Program-made: the position numbers and the translations under genes
Notes under the pieces: model-generated
Database searches by the model: none
The model's input: only the letters and a program-made list of their open reading frames with translations
Told to the model about the DNA's origin: nothing
From: Dimorphilus gyrociliatus
Taxonomy: Eukaryota; Annelida; Polychaeta; Dinophilidae
Length of the DNA stretch: 64,000 nt
Reading direction: 5' to 3'
NCBI GenBank assembly: GCA_904063045.1
Contig: CAJFCJ010000019.1
Coordinates: 730,691-794,690, forward strand
Shown: one piece after another, positions 24,246-34,648 of the stretch
Layout of the letters: every line of letters begins with the position of its first letter
How positions within the stretch are numbered: position 1 is the first letter of the stretch

Positions 24246-25512
24246 CGAATTTTTGCAGGGAGCTAAACAGCATTTGCTCAAAGCAAAACTGCATGCACTA
24301 TAAATATAACTGCGAGCGGTCGGCATACCGCATAGGCCTACCTACGTGTTCTGCTCGCTCCCAGGCAAGCACTGCAAAATGGTGTTTTTAAAAATAAATT
24401 GTTTTCAATATTTTCTATTACAATCTTTCAAAGTTTATCAAAATTTATAATTATATATTATATTTATTTATTTATACATAAATAATACAATTCATTAATT
24501 AGTTGATTTAATAATATATTTTTTATAATACTTTTTATTACCAGTTTTTAATCTATTTTATATATAAATAAATGTATATAAAACTTACTTAAATATTTTT
24601 TTTATATTATACATATGTATAGCTTGGTACATACCTTATTAACTATTTATTAACTTACTTAAGATTCCTTGAAATAGTATTTAATAGTAATTTATCCTCA
24701 ATACTTCTTGTCGTCATAGTAGAAAATCCAACTTCCATTTTTTCTCGATTAAATCATTCTTTTAGATAAAAACTGTTTAATAGGCCTTACCGACTAGTTG
24801 TTACCTCCCTACCTAGCCCCCCTCTCTCTATTTTTCTCTACACCCAATTTATATACAACTATTTCCAACTACGCATTTTAGAAAAATGTAGTATAAATAT
24901 ATAAATTCTCTTATAATGGTTTATTTTCGCAAAAAACTTATCTTTAAACTATGATAAAAAATAGTGTTTGTTATGATAAATATATACAACTATTCAACAA
25001 AGGGTAATTTGTTTAGAATTATTATATAATTTATTAATAAACATCAAAAGAATATTCGCAGAAAAGAACAAAAATATTCGCCTAGTGCTGCCATCTTGAA
25101 GAAGCTAAAGTGTTCTTATCTATCCTATAACATTCGTTTTGTTATATAACTTGATAAATATATATTTATATCCTTTTTTAACGAAAAACAACAAGAAGAA
25201 AAAGTATTATATTGCGCAATTAACGTTAATTTATTTGTAAAAGTAATATTATATGGTACTTGCAAACAAAATTGTAATTTTTACCGCGAAATGTTACTTC
25301 ATTTGTTTTTGTTCTTTTTTATTTATTATCGCCCTTCTTCTTTACAACTTTTCTTATCAGCTGTTTAATTCTCTCCAATAAGTTTTTTTCAATTTTCTAC
25401 TCGTATAATAAAATAACTAACTGACATAATTTTTATTTAAAAAATTTCCAATATTCATTACTCAACTTTCTGTTTTATTCACCAAAGAGGATAAAAACTG
25501 CAAAATGATGAT
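24246..25512. promoter_or_regulatory. Divergent intergenic region, synaptopodin-like / Ig-Sp38 gene
   Basis: No coding evidence. It holds the 5' ends of both flanking genes. A TAGGCCTA octamer lies at 24333-24340, and a minus-strand YY1-like site (CTTCAAGATGGCAGC, read on the minus strand) at 25088-25102. The rest is AT-rich. Confidence 0.5.
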
Positions 25513-28436
25513 ATGCAGATCAAAAATATTCTATTTTTATTAATATTTCATTTCAATTTATTTATTATTCAACTTTGTAATATTACAAATATTGATTTAA
25601 AATTTGGTTCGACTGTTATTATTTCGTGTAATTCAAAATGGACTATTAATACACGTAATACAAGATGGAAAAGTCCGAATGGATTGATTCATTCGTACCT
25701 ATCCAAAATATTTGTTGATAAACATCAATTGTTCGTCAATAAAAATGGTAAATTAGTTATAAAAAATATAAATTACAAAAATATAGGAATATACAAATGT
25801 GGGAAGATTTTAGATGAGAGAAGTAGACGCATTAAATTAATGATATACGATTTACCAAAATACAAAATACATCGCATTTTTACACTGAAAAATCAAAGCG
25901 TATGCAATGATTTACATCGAAAATCTTTAAACTTTTATCGCAAGATTTGTAGCTTTAAGTGTAATCATAAATTAGAATTCTTTAAGTGTCTAAAAAATAA
26001 AGTAGAAATCTCTCTAGTATGGCAGTCTGGAAGAACTACTGCAAAATTGGAAAAGGTATTAAAGTTAGAAAAACATTACTTGACTAAGTATTTGATGAAT
26101 TTTCGTCTAAAAATTGCTAAAATTTGTCGGAAAGGATATGAATATAAACATTATCCGAATAAATGTTATCCGTGTTTAAAAGGCTTCTATATGAAGAGAA
26201 GATCGTATAAATGTGTTAAATGTCCGAAGAACTTCTACTCCAACAGCTACGCAGCATCCAAATGTAAACAATGTCCGAAGAATACCATTACTTTCTCTAC
26301 AGGTTCAAAGAAATGCCTATACACTAGTATATTTCCCCAATTCGTAAAACTGGGTGAAAAGGTCAAACTAGAATGTCCATTAACATCTATATCTCTTTCT
26401 TTTCCCTCTGCTTCTCCATCTTCTTGGAAACGATTGAACGGAAGTAAATTTTCAATTAAACGCCATTCAATTGACGAAAGTGGCAATTTATTAATTAATA
26501 ATATTCAAGCAAGCGACGATGGAGTGTATGTTTGTAATTCGAAACAGATTCGATTAATTACCTATTCTCTCCCTATTCAACTCACTTTATCATCATCATC
26601 ATCAAAAGTTAATTGGAATTCAATAACTAATAAATTCTTTTATAAAACTTGTCACAAACAAATGGCTAATTGCCAAAATAGTTATTTAAACTTAAATATA
26701 AACTGTCACAGAACTCTTCAAACAGAAATAGAAGAAATAAAAGGATTACCTATAATTGAAAATATCTTCAAGACAAATTGTTCAAAATCTAGAAAACCGT
26801 TATTGACACTATCAATTAAGCCTAAGATAAGACAAGAAAATTTTAAGCCATTTTGCGTGGGGAAAACACTAAATATTAAATGGAAAAAGTTTGTTAAGGT
26901 ATTTTTAATTATTTATTTTTTATATTATGACCTAGTTTAATAGAAATTTTCTGATTTAATAAGGAATACTTTTTATTTGAAAATTCACTTAAAAAGCCCT
27001 TAAGTGATTACGACGAAATGATGAGTTTGTGCATTGTTAAAAGGATTATGAATAGAGTAAAGAGTTTAAAACATACTTTATTAAACTTTTATCCAACTAC
27101 TTTATGGAATTATAGATTACTGACAACCTGTCCACCAGGAATGCAACCTGATAGATATCTCCTACTATGTTCGTCTTGCCTTCCGGGAACTTACAAATCC
27201 TTTAATGGTCTTTATACTTGTATACCTTGCCCTAAAGGTTTTCAGCAACACCAATCAGGCTCTAAGACGTGTCGCCTCTGCCCTAAAAATTCTTCCTGCT
27301 ATCAGAAAGAATCTGTTCTATCAAGTCGTGCCCTCTTGGATGCTTTTGAATTGGGTCATATTAGAGGAATCAATACGATAACAATAAAAAAGAGGCAATC
27401 TATAACGTACGATACCGAAGAGGACGGGACTCGATATATTCCTAGTGATAGATCTTCGAAATTGGGAGAAGAATCAACTGCAAATGTATTTAAGTCTTTA
27501 ATCTGGATCTATAGAACAACGAAATCTTGTCCAAAAGATTATCTTAAATATAGTCAAAAGATAATTAATTTATTCATAGAAAAATGCAAAGATTTTTACG
27601 GACTAAGGGAAATTAATGAGAAGAAAATTCATGTAGATTCGAGCTGTCTGCAATCGAACAGCACTTATGTGCTAATAAATGTAAGATTAGCACGACTCTC
27701 AAAAAGGGTCGAAAGGTCATGTAACGTCACTAACGAAGATGAATGCGTGATAAAGCTAGAATTAAACCATTTAGATGACGTATACAGACGTTGTTTGCGG
27801 CCAGTTTTCGAAACTTTTTTCGCTAATTTAACGTCGTTGAAATTCTTTAAAGGAATTGATAGAACTCAAGTTGAATGCCAACCAGGACGTCAATACAATT
27901 CTTCGAAGTTCAAATGCGAAGAATGTCCGAAAGGAACTTATAAAGGAGAAGAGGATGAAGTATGTCTTCATTGCCCGTTTGGAAAATACCAGAATAAAGT
28001 TGGACAAACGGAATGTTTGGAATGTAATTCAAAAAGGACGAAAAACTCAAAAAGAGGTTCAAAGAGTAAAATTGATTGTGAAGATATTGCAATAAATCAA
28101 AGTAACAAAACTCAAATTGATAATGATAAATCTGATCTAGAAACCGATACTGATCACATACAAGACAATTGGAAGATTACTGATAGATCTAGAACCGGTG
28201 AAAAAGTTGATAATAAATTTTTATGGAATATCATAGCAGGATGTGTAATGTCGGCGATATTTTTCTTGTACTTTTTATGTAGTAGCTATTTACAAAGAAC
28301 CAAGGTAGAAGATATTAATTTGGAAAGAGAAGCTATTCTTCAAAAAATTACAACTGATAGAAATATACGAATAAGGGAGAATAATGCTGGTTTACGACCG
28401 AATACTACAATGGGTCTGATAGAAGGAGCTCCTTGA
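25513..28436 (+). CDS. Ig / Sp38-like / ephrin-receptor-like Cys-rich membrane protein
   Basis: Two coding exons, 25513-26898 and 26964-28436 (a second in-phase acceptor lies after 27000), give about 952 residues. Signal peptide 1-24. An Ig domain (Cys39-Cys96, IGIYKCG) is followed by a ~110-residue segment with spaced Cys and then a Cys-rich repeat (CPKNFYSNSYAASKCKQCP) of the ephrin-receptor-like type. This unit recurs with a second Ig (LECPLTS...DGVYVCNS), and a third time without Ig (from KSCPKDY to CPKGTYKG...CPFGKYQNKVGQTEC). A transmembrane helix is at about residues 881-905 (WNIIAGCVMSAIFFLYFLC) with a short basic tail. Unit order Ig + Cys segment + Cys-rich tail resembles zona-pellucida-binding protein (Sp38), a sperm acrosomal protein. 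This is remote similarity judged by eye. A gamete or cell-surface adhesion role is inference. Confidence 0.7.
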
Positions 28437-29413
28437 ATTTATTAATAATTTCTTTATAAAAACTTGTTAAACTTAAGTGATAATTAATTAATTTTATACC
28501 AAAAGACTTAACAACAGCTTATTATCGTTCTAAACTTATTTTCCATATAATCTTATTATAAATACTAGACACGTTTGATTATATTGTTTGAATCATTAAT
28601 ATAGATGTCGCTACAAGCTCTACTAATCCCAATGTAAATTTTTACAAGATTACTCTTCTTATTATCTGACAAGTTGATTTAAACTCTTTAATCTTTAATA
28701 TCCTGTTTGGAAACGTCATAAAAAGAATTTGTACTTTATAAATATATAAAAGTTTTTCTATTTTTTTTAAAAGAAAACCTGTTTGAAAATAACGTTCTAT
28801 AATCCTTCGGTCGTTTGTCAGTTTATTTATTTTATTTTCTTAGGTTTTATATCTCAGCTGTTTTCATCAATTTTAGAGATTTGAAAATGTTTTAGGAGAA
28901 TAAACTATGAAAGAATTTATGTGATAGTGTCGAATTTGTTTTGCCATTGCTTGTCAAATATTGTATTGAAATTTGATATCATATTTTGGGATAAGAGCCG
29001 ATTTGCTTTTAACTGAATAAACTACCCCATAAGCTTAAACTGTGAATTATTACGAATTTTATTATTATTGCAAAGGTGTAAAAAAACTTTTTTTTGCTCC
29101 TCGGAGACAAAAAACATGGCGTCTTGAAGGTGTAGAAGTAAAGATTTTTCGATTGATACTACTCTACTTTTCACTATTATTATAACTTTTTCTTAAACAA
29201 ATTTAATTCTTTCCCTTATTTCTTCTAGATCATAGAGTAAAGTTTAGAATATTATTTACTTTGATAGCTCTAGATTCAAGATAGAAAAAGAATACCGTTA
29301 AAGAAACAAAAATAGCTTTTAAAAGTAGCAGCTTTACACCAACTTCCGGTCTGTCTAGTGCATTTCCGTTCCTTGCTAAGTTCAAACTAAACAAAGGTTT
29401 TAATCGGAAAAAT
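28437..29413. other. Intergenic region
   Basis: No gene seen. AATAAA at about 29017 could serve the upstream gene. A YY1-like AAACATGGCGTCTTG lies at 29112-29126, about 290 bases before the zinc-finger start codon, and may mark its promoter. Confidence 0.5.
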
Positions 29414-30286
29414 ATGGAATCAAAGGAGCAGATATCTTTTATTTATAAAGAAGGGTTCTTCGAATGTGGATTTCCGAACTGTAATCATAAAGGACGTTTT
29501 TCCAAAAGCGAAATTTTGGCACACGTTTATAGGACTTTTCATGAGCCTGGATTCCATTATTCAATCTTGGTTTGTCAAATGCCGGAACATAATAGTGTAA
29601 CATCAGCATTACAGCATAAGTGTATATATATATGTGAAATTTTCGATCTTATTGAAGAGGAGATGATAAGAGAATCTGAAAGAGATGATATAGATCTACC
29701 GCCAACAATTGAAATTTACAACAATTCCAATCAAGTTGAAAGGCCGACTGCTTTCAACTACTATATTAGTCCTGTTACTTCTGCTGGTCCACAGAATCCT
29801 CCTCAACCGGTTGTCCGCTATCCACCCCTTCCAACTACTCCCGCACCGCTACCTCCTCCCCTTCCTCCTCCAATATGTTCTACCGCTCCGAGTCGCATGG
29901 CTCATAGAATGCCCAACTATCCTCAACCTCCGCCTGCCCATACTAATTCTCAGAACTTATTGAGAAATCTACAATACCCGGGTACACCGATGTATAGTCA
30001 CAATCTCCATCCGAAAAAGCATGTATGTTATCATTGTGGAATATCTTGCTCAACAAAACTCGAAGCTATGGAACATATTGAAAGGCTTCATTTTAAAAGT
30101 GCTATACGTTGCAACTATACATCTTGTGCATATATAAATTCAATGGACAAGGTTATATCTCACATTATGTCGAAGCATAAGTTGTCGTGTGATCTTTCAA
30201 CTTTAAAACTGCAACTATTGGGAGCAATCATTCGAATAGTTGAGTTTTGCAATACTAATGACAATGTTTATTGCTTGAAGGCTTGA
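29414..30286 (+). CDS. Single-exon C2H2-type zinc-finger protein, unnamed
   Basis: 290 residues without introns, unusual among its neighbours. One N-terminal finger fits C-x4-C-x13-H-x5-H (residues 18-43). A Pro-rich linker follows (PPQPVVRYPPLP..., PLPPPLPPP). Near the C-terminus two adjacent fingers fit C-x2-C-x12-H-x4-H (CYHCG...HIERLH) and C-x4-C-x11-H-x4-H (CNYTSC...HIMSKH). The finger spacing supports zinc binding. I do not recognise the family, so nucleic-acid binding is only an inference. The stop codon overlaps an AATAAA (30286-30291), and the netrin start codon follows after 226 bases on the same strand. Confidence 0.75.
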   Translation: MESKEQISFIYKEGFFECGFPNCNHKGRFSKSEILAHVYRTFHEPGFHYSILVCQMPEHNSVTSALQHKCIYICEIFDLIEEEMIRESERDDIDLPPTIEIYNNSNQVERPTAFNYYISPVTSAGPQNPPQPVVRYPPLPTTPAPLPPPLPPPICSTAPSRMAHRMPNYPQPPPAHTNSQNLLRNLQYPGTPMYSHNLHPKKHVCYHCGISCSTKLEAMEHIERLHFKSAIRCNYTSCAYINSMDKVISHIMSKHKLSCDLSTLKLQLLGAIIRIVEFCNTNDNVYCLKA

Positions 30287-30291
30287 ATAAA
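30286..30291 (+). terminator. Poly(A) signal overlapping the zinc-finger stop codon
   Basis: AATAAA whose first base is the last base of the TGA stop; a second AATAAA follows at about 30304-30309. The 3' UTR must be very short. Confidence 0.5.
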
Positions 30292-30512
30292 AGGCGAAAG
30301 AGAATAAACTGATGTGTTGTCTTCTAGTAAAAACTAGTGACCAATGTTTCGATTCCGAAATACAATTAATATTATATCATTTTAAATATTTACGGTATGG
30401 AAAAAAGAACAGATTAAAATGCGCAATCAGTAGGAGGCGCGCTCTCCAGCGACCAATAAAAGCTAAGAGCGTTGCCGAGACGGCGGCATTATTCGACCGA
30501 CGGTCGGTGAAA

Positions 30513-33093
30513 ATGTTTATTCTACTTCTTCTTTTTCCACTCCTTTCTGTGGATTCTTGCAGTATAGATGGGGAGGCGAAATATTGTACTCCAAAAATTA
30601 TGGACATGTCTCGAGGAGAATCTATATCTACACGGGTCTCTTCTATTTGTAAAAATAAAGAAATTTGCTACGATATAAATGACAAGAATGGAATAGAATG
30701 CTTTCAATGTAATTCAACTGTCGAACACTTAACAGATTTAGAACCTCGGCTAAGAACTTGTTGGATTTCGGATATCTTACCAAAATTGGGCCCGAAACGA
30801 GTCCAATTAATCTTTTCTTTTGGAAAAACAATTGAAGTTACTTATATAAAGATAAACTTCTGTCAAAATGCCCAACCCGATAGTATGGTCATAAAGAAAT
30901 CGGTTGACGGTAAAAGATGGGTGCCTTTTCAATATTATTCCTCTGATTGCCGACGAAACTATAAAGTGGAAGAGGGTGGAAAAGTAACCCGAGATAACGA
31001 AGTTCAAGCACTCTGCCACCGAATCCTACCTAATGAGGATTCCATAAGTTTTTCCCCGCTAAAGTTTAGGCCTTCTAGCCAACAATCCGATGAATCTCCG
31101 AGCTTAAATGATTGGATAACAGTCTCAAATCTACAAATAGATTTGGATAATCCTAAAGTAGGCTTCAACCACTATTCGATATCGGACATAAAGATTGTCG
31201 GAAGGTGTAAATGCAACGGCCACGCTTCTCGTTGTATTCAAGATAAGAATGGACGGCTAAGATGCGACTGCAAGCATTTTACGGCGGGAAGAGATTGCGA
31301 GAAATGCAAGACTGGCTATCATGATCGTCCCTGGGCTCGAGGAACTAGGGATAACCCTAACGCATGCGTAGGTGAGAAACCAGGTGTTTGTAGATCGGCT
31401 ATAATTTGTCTAAAAAAAAGCATACAACGTTTAAGCAGCTGCAGCTGGTATAATCCTACTGTTTCCTTCCTAGTTTTCATTCCCCACCGCAAATAAACTT
31501 TCTAATACTCTTTTTCCTTGAATGTGCAGCCTGCAACTGCAATCAACACTCAAACCAATGCCGTTTCAACCCGAAATTGTATGCCTTATCTAATCAGGAA
31601 TCGGGTGGATATTGTACAAATTGCCAACACAATACAATTGGAAATAGATGCGAAGTATGTAAGGAAGGATTCTATAGAAATCCAAGGAGGAAGATTATTC
31701 ATCGAGACGCTTGTATAGGTTTGTAAACTAAATATTTATGGTAACTTTTTTCTTTTTATTATAAATAAGAGTTTGTTCGGTATCACTTTTCTTGGGTCTT
31801 AAAAATGCCTACTATTCCCTCTCGTGTTATTGAATAGGAACGAAAGATAAAGAAAGGGGGGTGGAAGGTGTCAATAATAGTGGTGGTAGTAATGGTGGTT
31901 GTGGGGGTGCTGGAGGCGATGTTGATCAAAACACGACGGCAGATAATCATTTGTTTCTTGTTTGTCATAAATAAGCAAACATGACATAGTTATGTAATAT
32001 ATAAACAAGGTTACGCCGGGAATAGGCACCTGGCTTTAACACTGATTGATTATCACCCCCTCTTCTGTCTTATCCCGTATATTTTTACAGCTTGCAAATC
32101 AGTTCCGCTGCTGGCCATAGGCTATTGTTCTATTCCGTATATCATCAAAACATCTGCGCCCCCTCCTACCTTACCCCTCTTTCTCTATTCGTTACCAAGG
32201 GAGATGGGAAGAGTGACGGAAAAGAATGCAATGGGAAAACGATTGTAATTCCCCCCACCCACTAGTCCCTGTCGTCCTTTTTTTCTTTCCTTCCCCTTGT
32301 GCCCCTATCGAAAAGTGATTAATTTCGATTACGTAATACAGCGTGTGACTGCCACCCGACTGGTTCTCTTAGTAAAAGGTGTGACGAATCGACTGGACAA
32401 TGCGACTGTAAGAAGAATACAGTGGGAAGGAACTGTAACATGTGTGCCCAGGGCTACGAACAGTCGAATTCATTAAAGCAGCCCTGCGTAAGGAAGCGTA
32501 AGTAGGAGCGATGATTCACAGCCCCTCTCGCGTTATTCATAATTGATTAAGATTTGTTTGTATTCAGGAAACGTCGAAAAGTGCAAGAAATGTCGAAGGG
32601 ACAGCAGAAAATTAACAAGGGAAAAGTATTGTAAGAATGACTATGGTAAGTCTTTACTCATTATACAATACGATTTACAACCTAAACTCTTACGCAATTC
32701 TTTTATAATCTAGCTTTATTCGTTGAAGTTCAAGACAGTTATAAGCTAAGACAAGGAAACCAAATATGGATGTGTCATAAAATCTATGTTCATATGCGTT
32801 ATAAAACACCGTCACTATTCAGTACTGTTGAAAAGGACGATACGACAAATGTTTGCATACGCTTGAAGAAGAATTCTTGCATTTGTCCTAAGTTAAAAAA
32901 AGGCAAACCGTACTTTATCTTGGCAAAGCAAATGAGAAGTAAGAGAAGAAGAAGAAATGAACGTTGGAAGGCAAGCGTTAGAAGTAGTTTAAGATTGGAT
33001 CGTAGCAGTGTCGTAATGAAATGGAGGGGAACTTACAAAATGGAAAGAAAAATAGAAAAATATCAACATCTAAATAGAATTGGGATGTGTTAA
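30513..33093 (+). CDS. NTN: Netrin (secreted axon-guidance protein)
   Basis: Secreted laminin-related guidance cue that binds DCC/UNC5-type receptors. Exons: 30513-31371, 31530-31718, 32342-32497, 32568-32645, 32714-33093; phases close and give 553 residues. Signal peptide [16 protein letters not shown]. The laminin N-terminal (VI) domain ends at [17 protein letters not shown]. Three laminin-EGF repeats follow ([15 protein letters not shown]...; [14 protein letters not shown]...[22 protein letters not shown]...[12 protein letters not shown]), then a basic C345C/NTR domain. Exons 2 and 3 align closely with netrin LE2 and LE3. Domain VI is shorter than in vertebrate netrins (about 205 versus about 250 residues). 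The frame is open upstream to 30312, but the Met at 30513 is chosen for its signal peptide. Poly(A) signal AATAAA at 33201-33206. Confidence 0.94.
31719..32341 (+). other. Netrin intron 2 with G-rich tract
   Basis: A 623-base intron, long for this gene. It contains a GG/GGT-rich stretch at about 31856-31920 on the transcribed-RNA strand, rare in this AT-rich window. No coding signal. Confidence 0.6.
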
Positions 33094-33587
33094 CACCCTT
33101 ATCATTTGATATTAATAATATTAATGTACATTTATACAAACTTAAACTACCAAGAAACTGTGCCAAATGTATGGAAAAACGTTAAAGTAACTAGTGGCCT
33201 AATAAATAAGTGTTGTGTATACTTTTTCCTTTCTCTTTTTACTCCTTTTCATCTATCTATTTATCTTTTTTCTATCTCCTTCGCTCGGTAGATTGAGAAA
33301 ACTAGTCGGTCATGTCAGCTGTAAAATTATAATTAAACTACTCCTATTACTCATCCGTTACTGTCAACGCCTTATAAATTAAACGATTTAGTTAACAAGC
33401 TCTCTGTTAAAGATTTAAAGTTTGCAGTTTTTGACAGTACAGTACAGTAATCACCTACAAACTACCTCAATTCGATAAACAGTCGTTTATATCATTATAT
33501 ATAAAAACCATCAGTTTAATCTGAAAAAAGCCATCTGGCGGCAAAATATATATTTATCTTATTGAATAAAGTTTCTTTTTTTTTCAT
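33094..33587. other. Convergent intergenic region, netrin / B9D2
   Basis: No gene seen. It includes the netrin poly(A) signal at 33201-33206. Both flanking genes end here. Confidence 0.6.
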
Positions 33588-34183
33588 TTAACACTCAATT
33601 CCGTATTTACTAAAGCGTCTTAAGATAACACCAATTTCTAAGTGGACTTTACCCATAGTTTCAGTTTTTAAGTGAATTCTTTCAGCTACGTTGGATACAG
33701 TGTCGTCTCTAAGTAATTGATGACCACCCCCAAGAAACATCTGAGTAATATCGTCACGCCAAGTTCCGGCTGGTCGCCAAGTAGGACATTCTATCTTGTG
33801 CATTCCTGGAGTTGTGGGTATATGGCAGAAACCATAACTAAACAAATCAACTCTGCCGTAATTATCTTGGTGCCAAACTTCAAATCGAAACTTTGGCCAG
33901 CCTTGTAAGCCCTTTGTTGCAAAATGAACGTCAATTGGATGAAGCCAATAGGCCATTTCTTCGTTTTGAGGCAGGTCAACTTGAGTCTGGCCTTCTCTTA
34001 AACCGGCTAATTTTTTCCAGGCTGCACCTGAATTATTCATTAAGTAATAAACAAGAGAATAATAATAATTCAATAGAACAAATTACCAGAGTGTATAGAC
34101 CATTTACAGAACAAATTGTGATTTGGAAAACCACTAGCACCCACGACTTGCCCAATAATATGTACTTCTGGTACCTCTGCCAT
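33588..34183 (-). CDS. B9D2: B9 domain-containing protein 2 (ciliary transition zone)
   Basis: Component of the tectonic/MKS transition-zone complex that gates entry of membrane proteins into cilia. Two exons, 34087-34183 and 33588-34027, joined in phase 1, give 178 residues (human about 175). The protein starts [19 protein letters not shown] and contains the B9 core: [34 protein letters not shown] and [13 protein letters not shown], ending FSKYGIEC. These match B9D2 rather than B9D1 or MKS1. It is head-to-head with TDP1, 465 bases between start codons. It implies the organism has motile or sensory cilia. Confidence 0.97.
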
Positions 34184-34648
34184 GGTCTGGGAGAACGATA
34201 ATCGGTTTTGTTCAAGAATTTAATAAAAATCACAATTTAATACGCTTCTCAATAAAATGTATTTATAGTTAAATTAACTTCAGATCTAGTTTATATCCAT
34301 TTAAACTGGAATTTATTAATTAAGGTAGAAAGTTCATTCATAAAAAAGAAGAGATTGTGAGAAAAAACTCAGCTGCAATGGAATGTTTACCGTTGCTATC
34401 GAAATTTCGTAAATTCCGAGAATTATTACTTGGCACTAAATTTTTATTATATTTTATACTAAAACGTTGTTTTAATCATTTTTTCGAAATATTTTATTTC
34501 TTACGAAAAGAATATTCAATATAAATAAGAGGGCGAAAGCTTATTTTTAAAACTAAAATTAATGTTTCAACGAGAAATTTAAAGCAGAATTTTCCTAATT
34601 AATCATATTAAAGTAATTTCCAATTTTTTAAATACTTAATTAGTACAC
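34184..34648. promoter_or_regulatory. Shared bidirectional promoter region, B9D2 / TDP1
   Basis: 465 AT-rich bases separate the two divergent start codons, so both promoters must lie here. I see no clear TATA or initiator motif that I would defend. Confidence 0.6.

Noticed and set aside
30312-30512. Upstream in-frame extension of netrin
   Set aside because: The frame is open, but the Met at 30513 starts a typical signal peptide, which an extension would bury.
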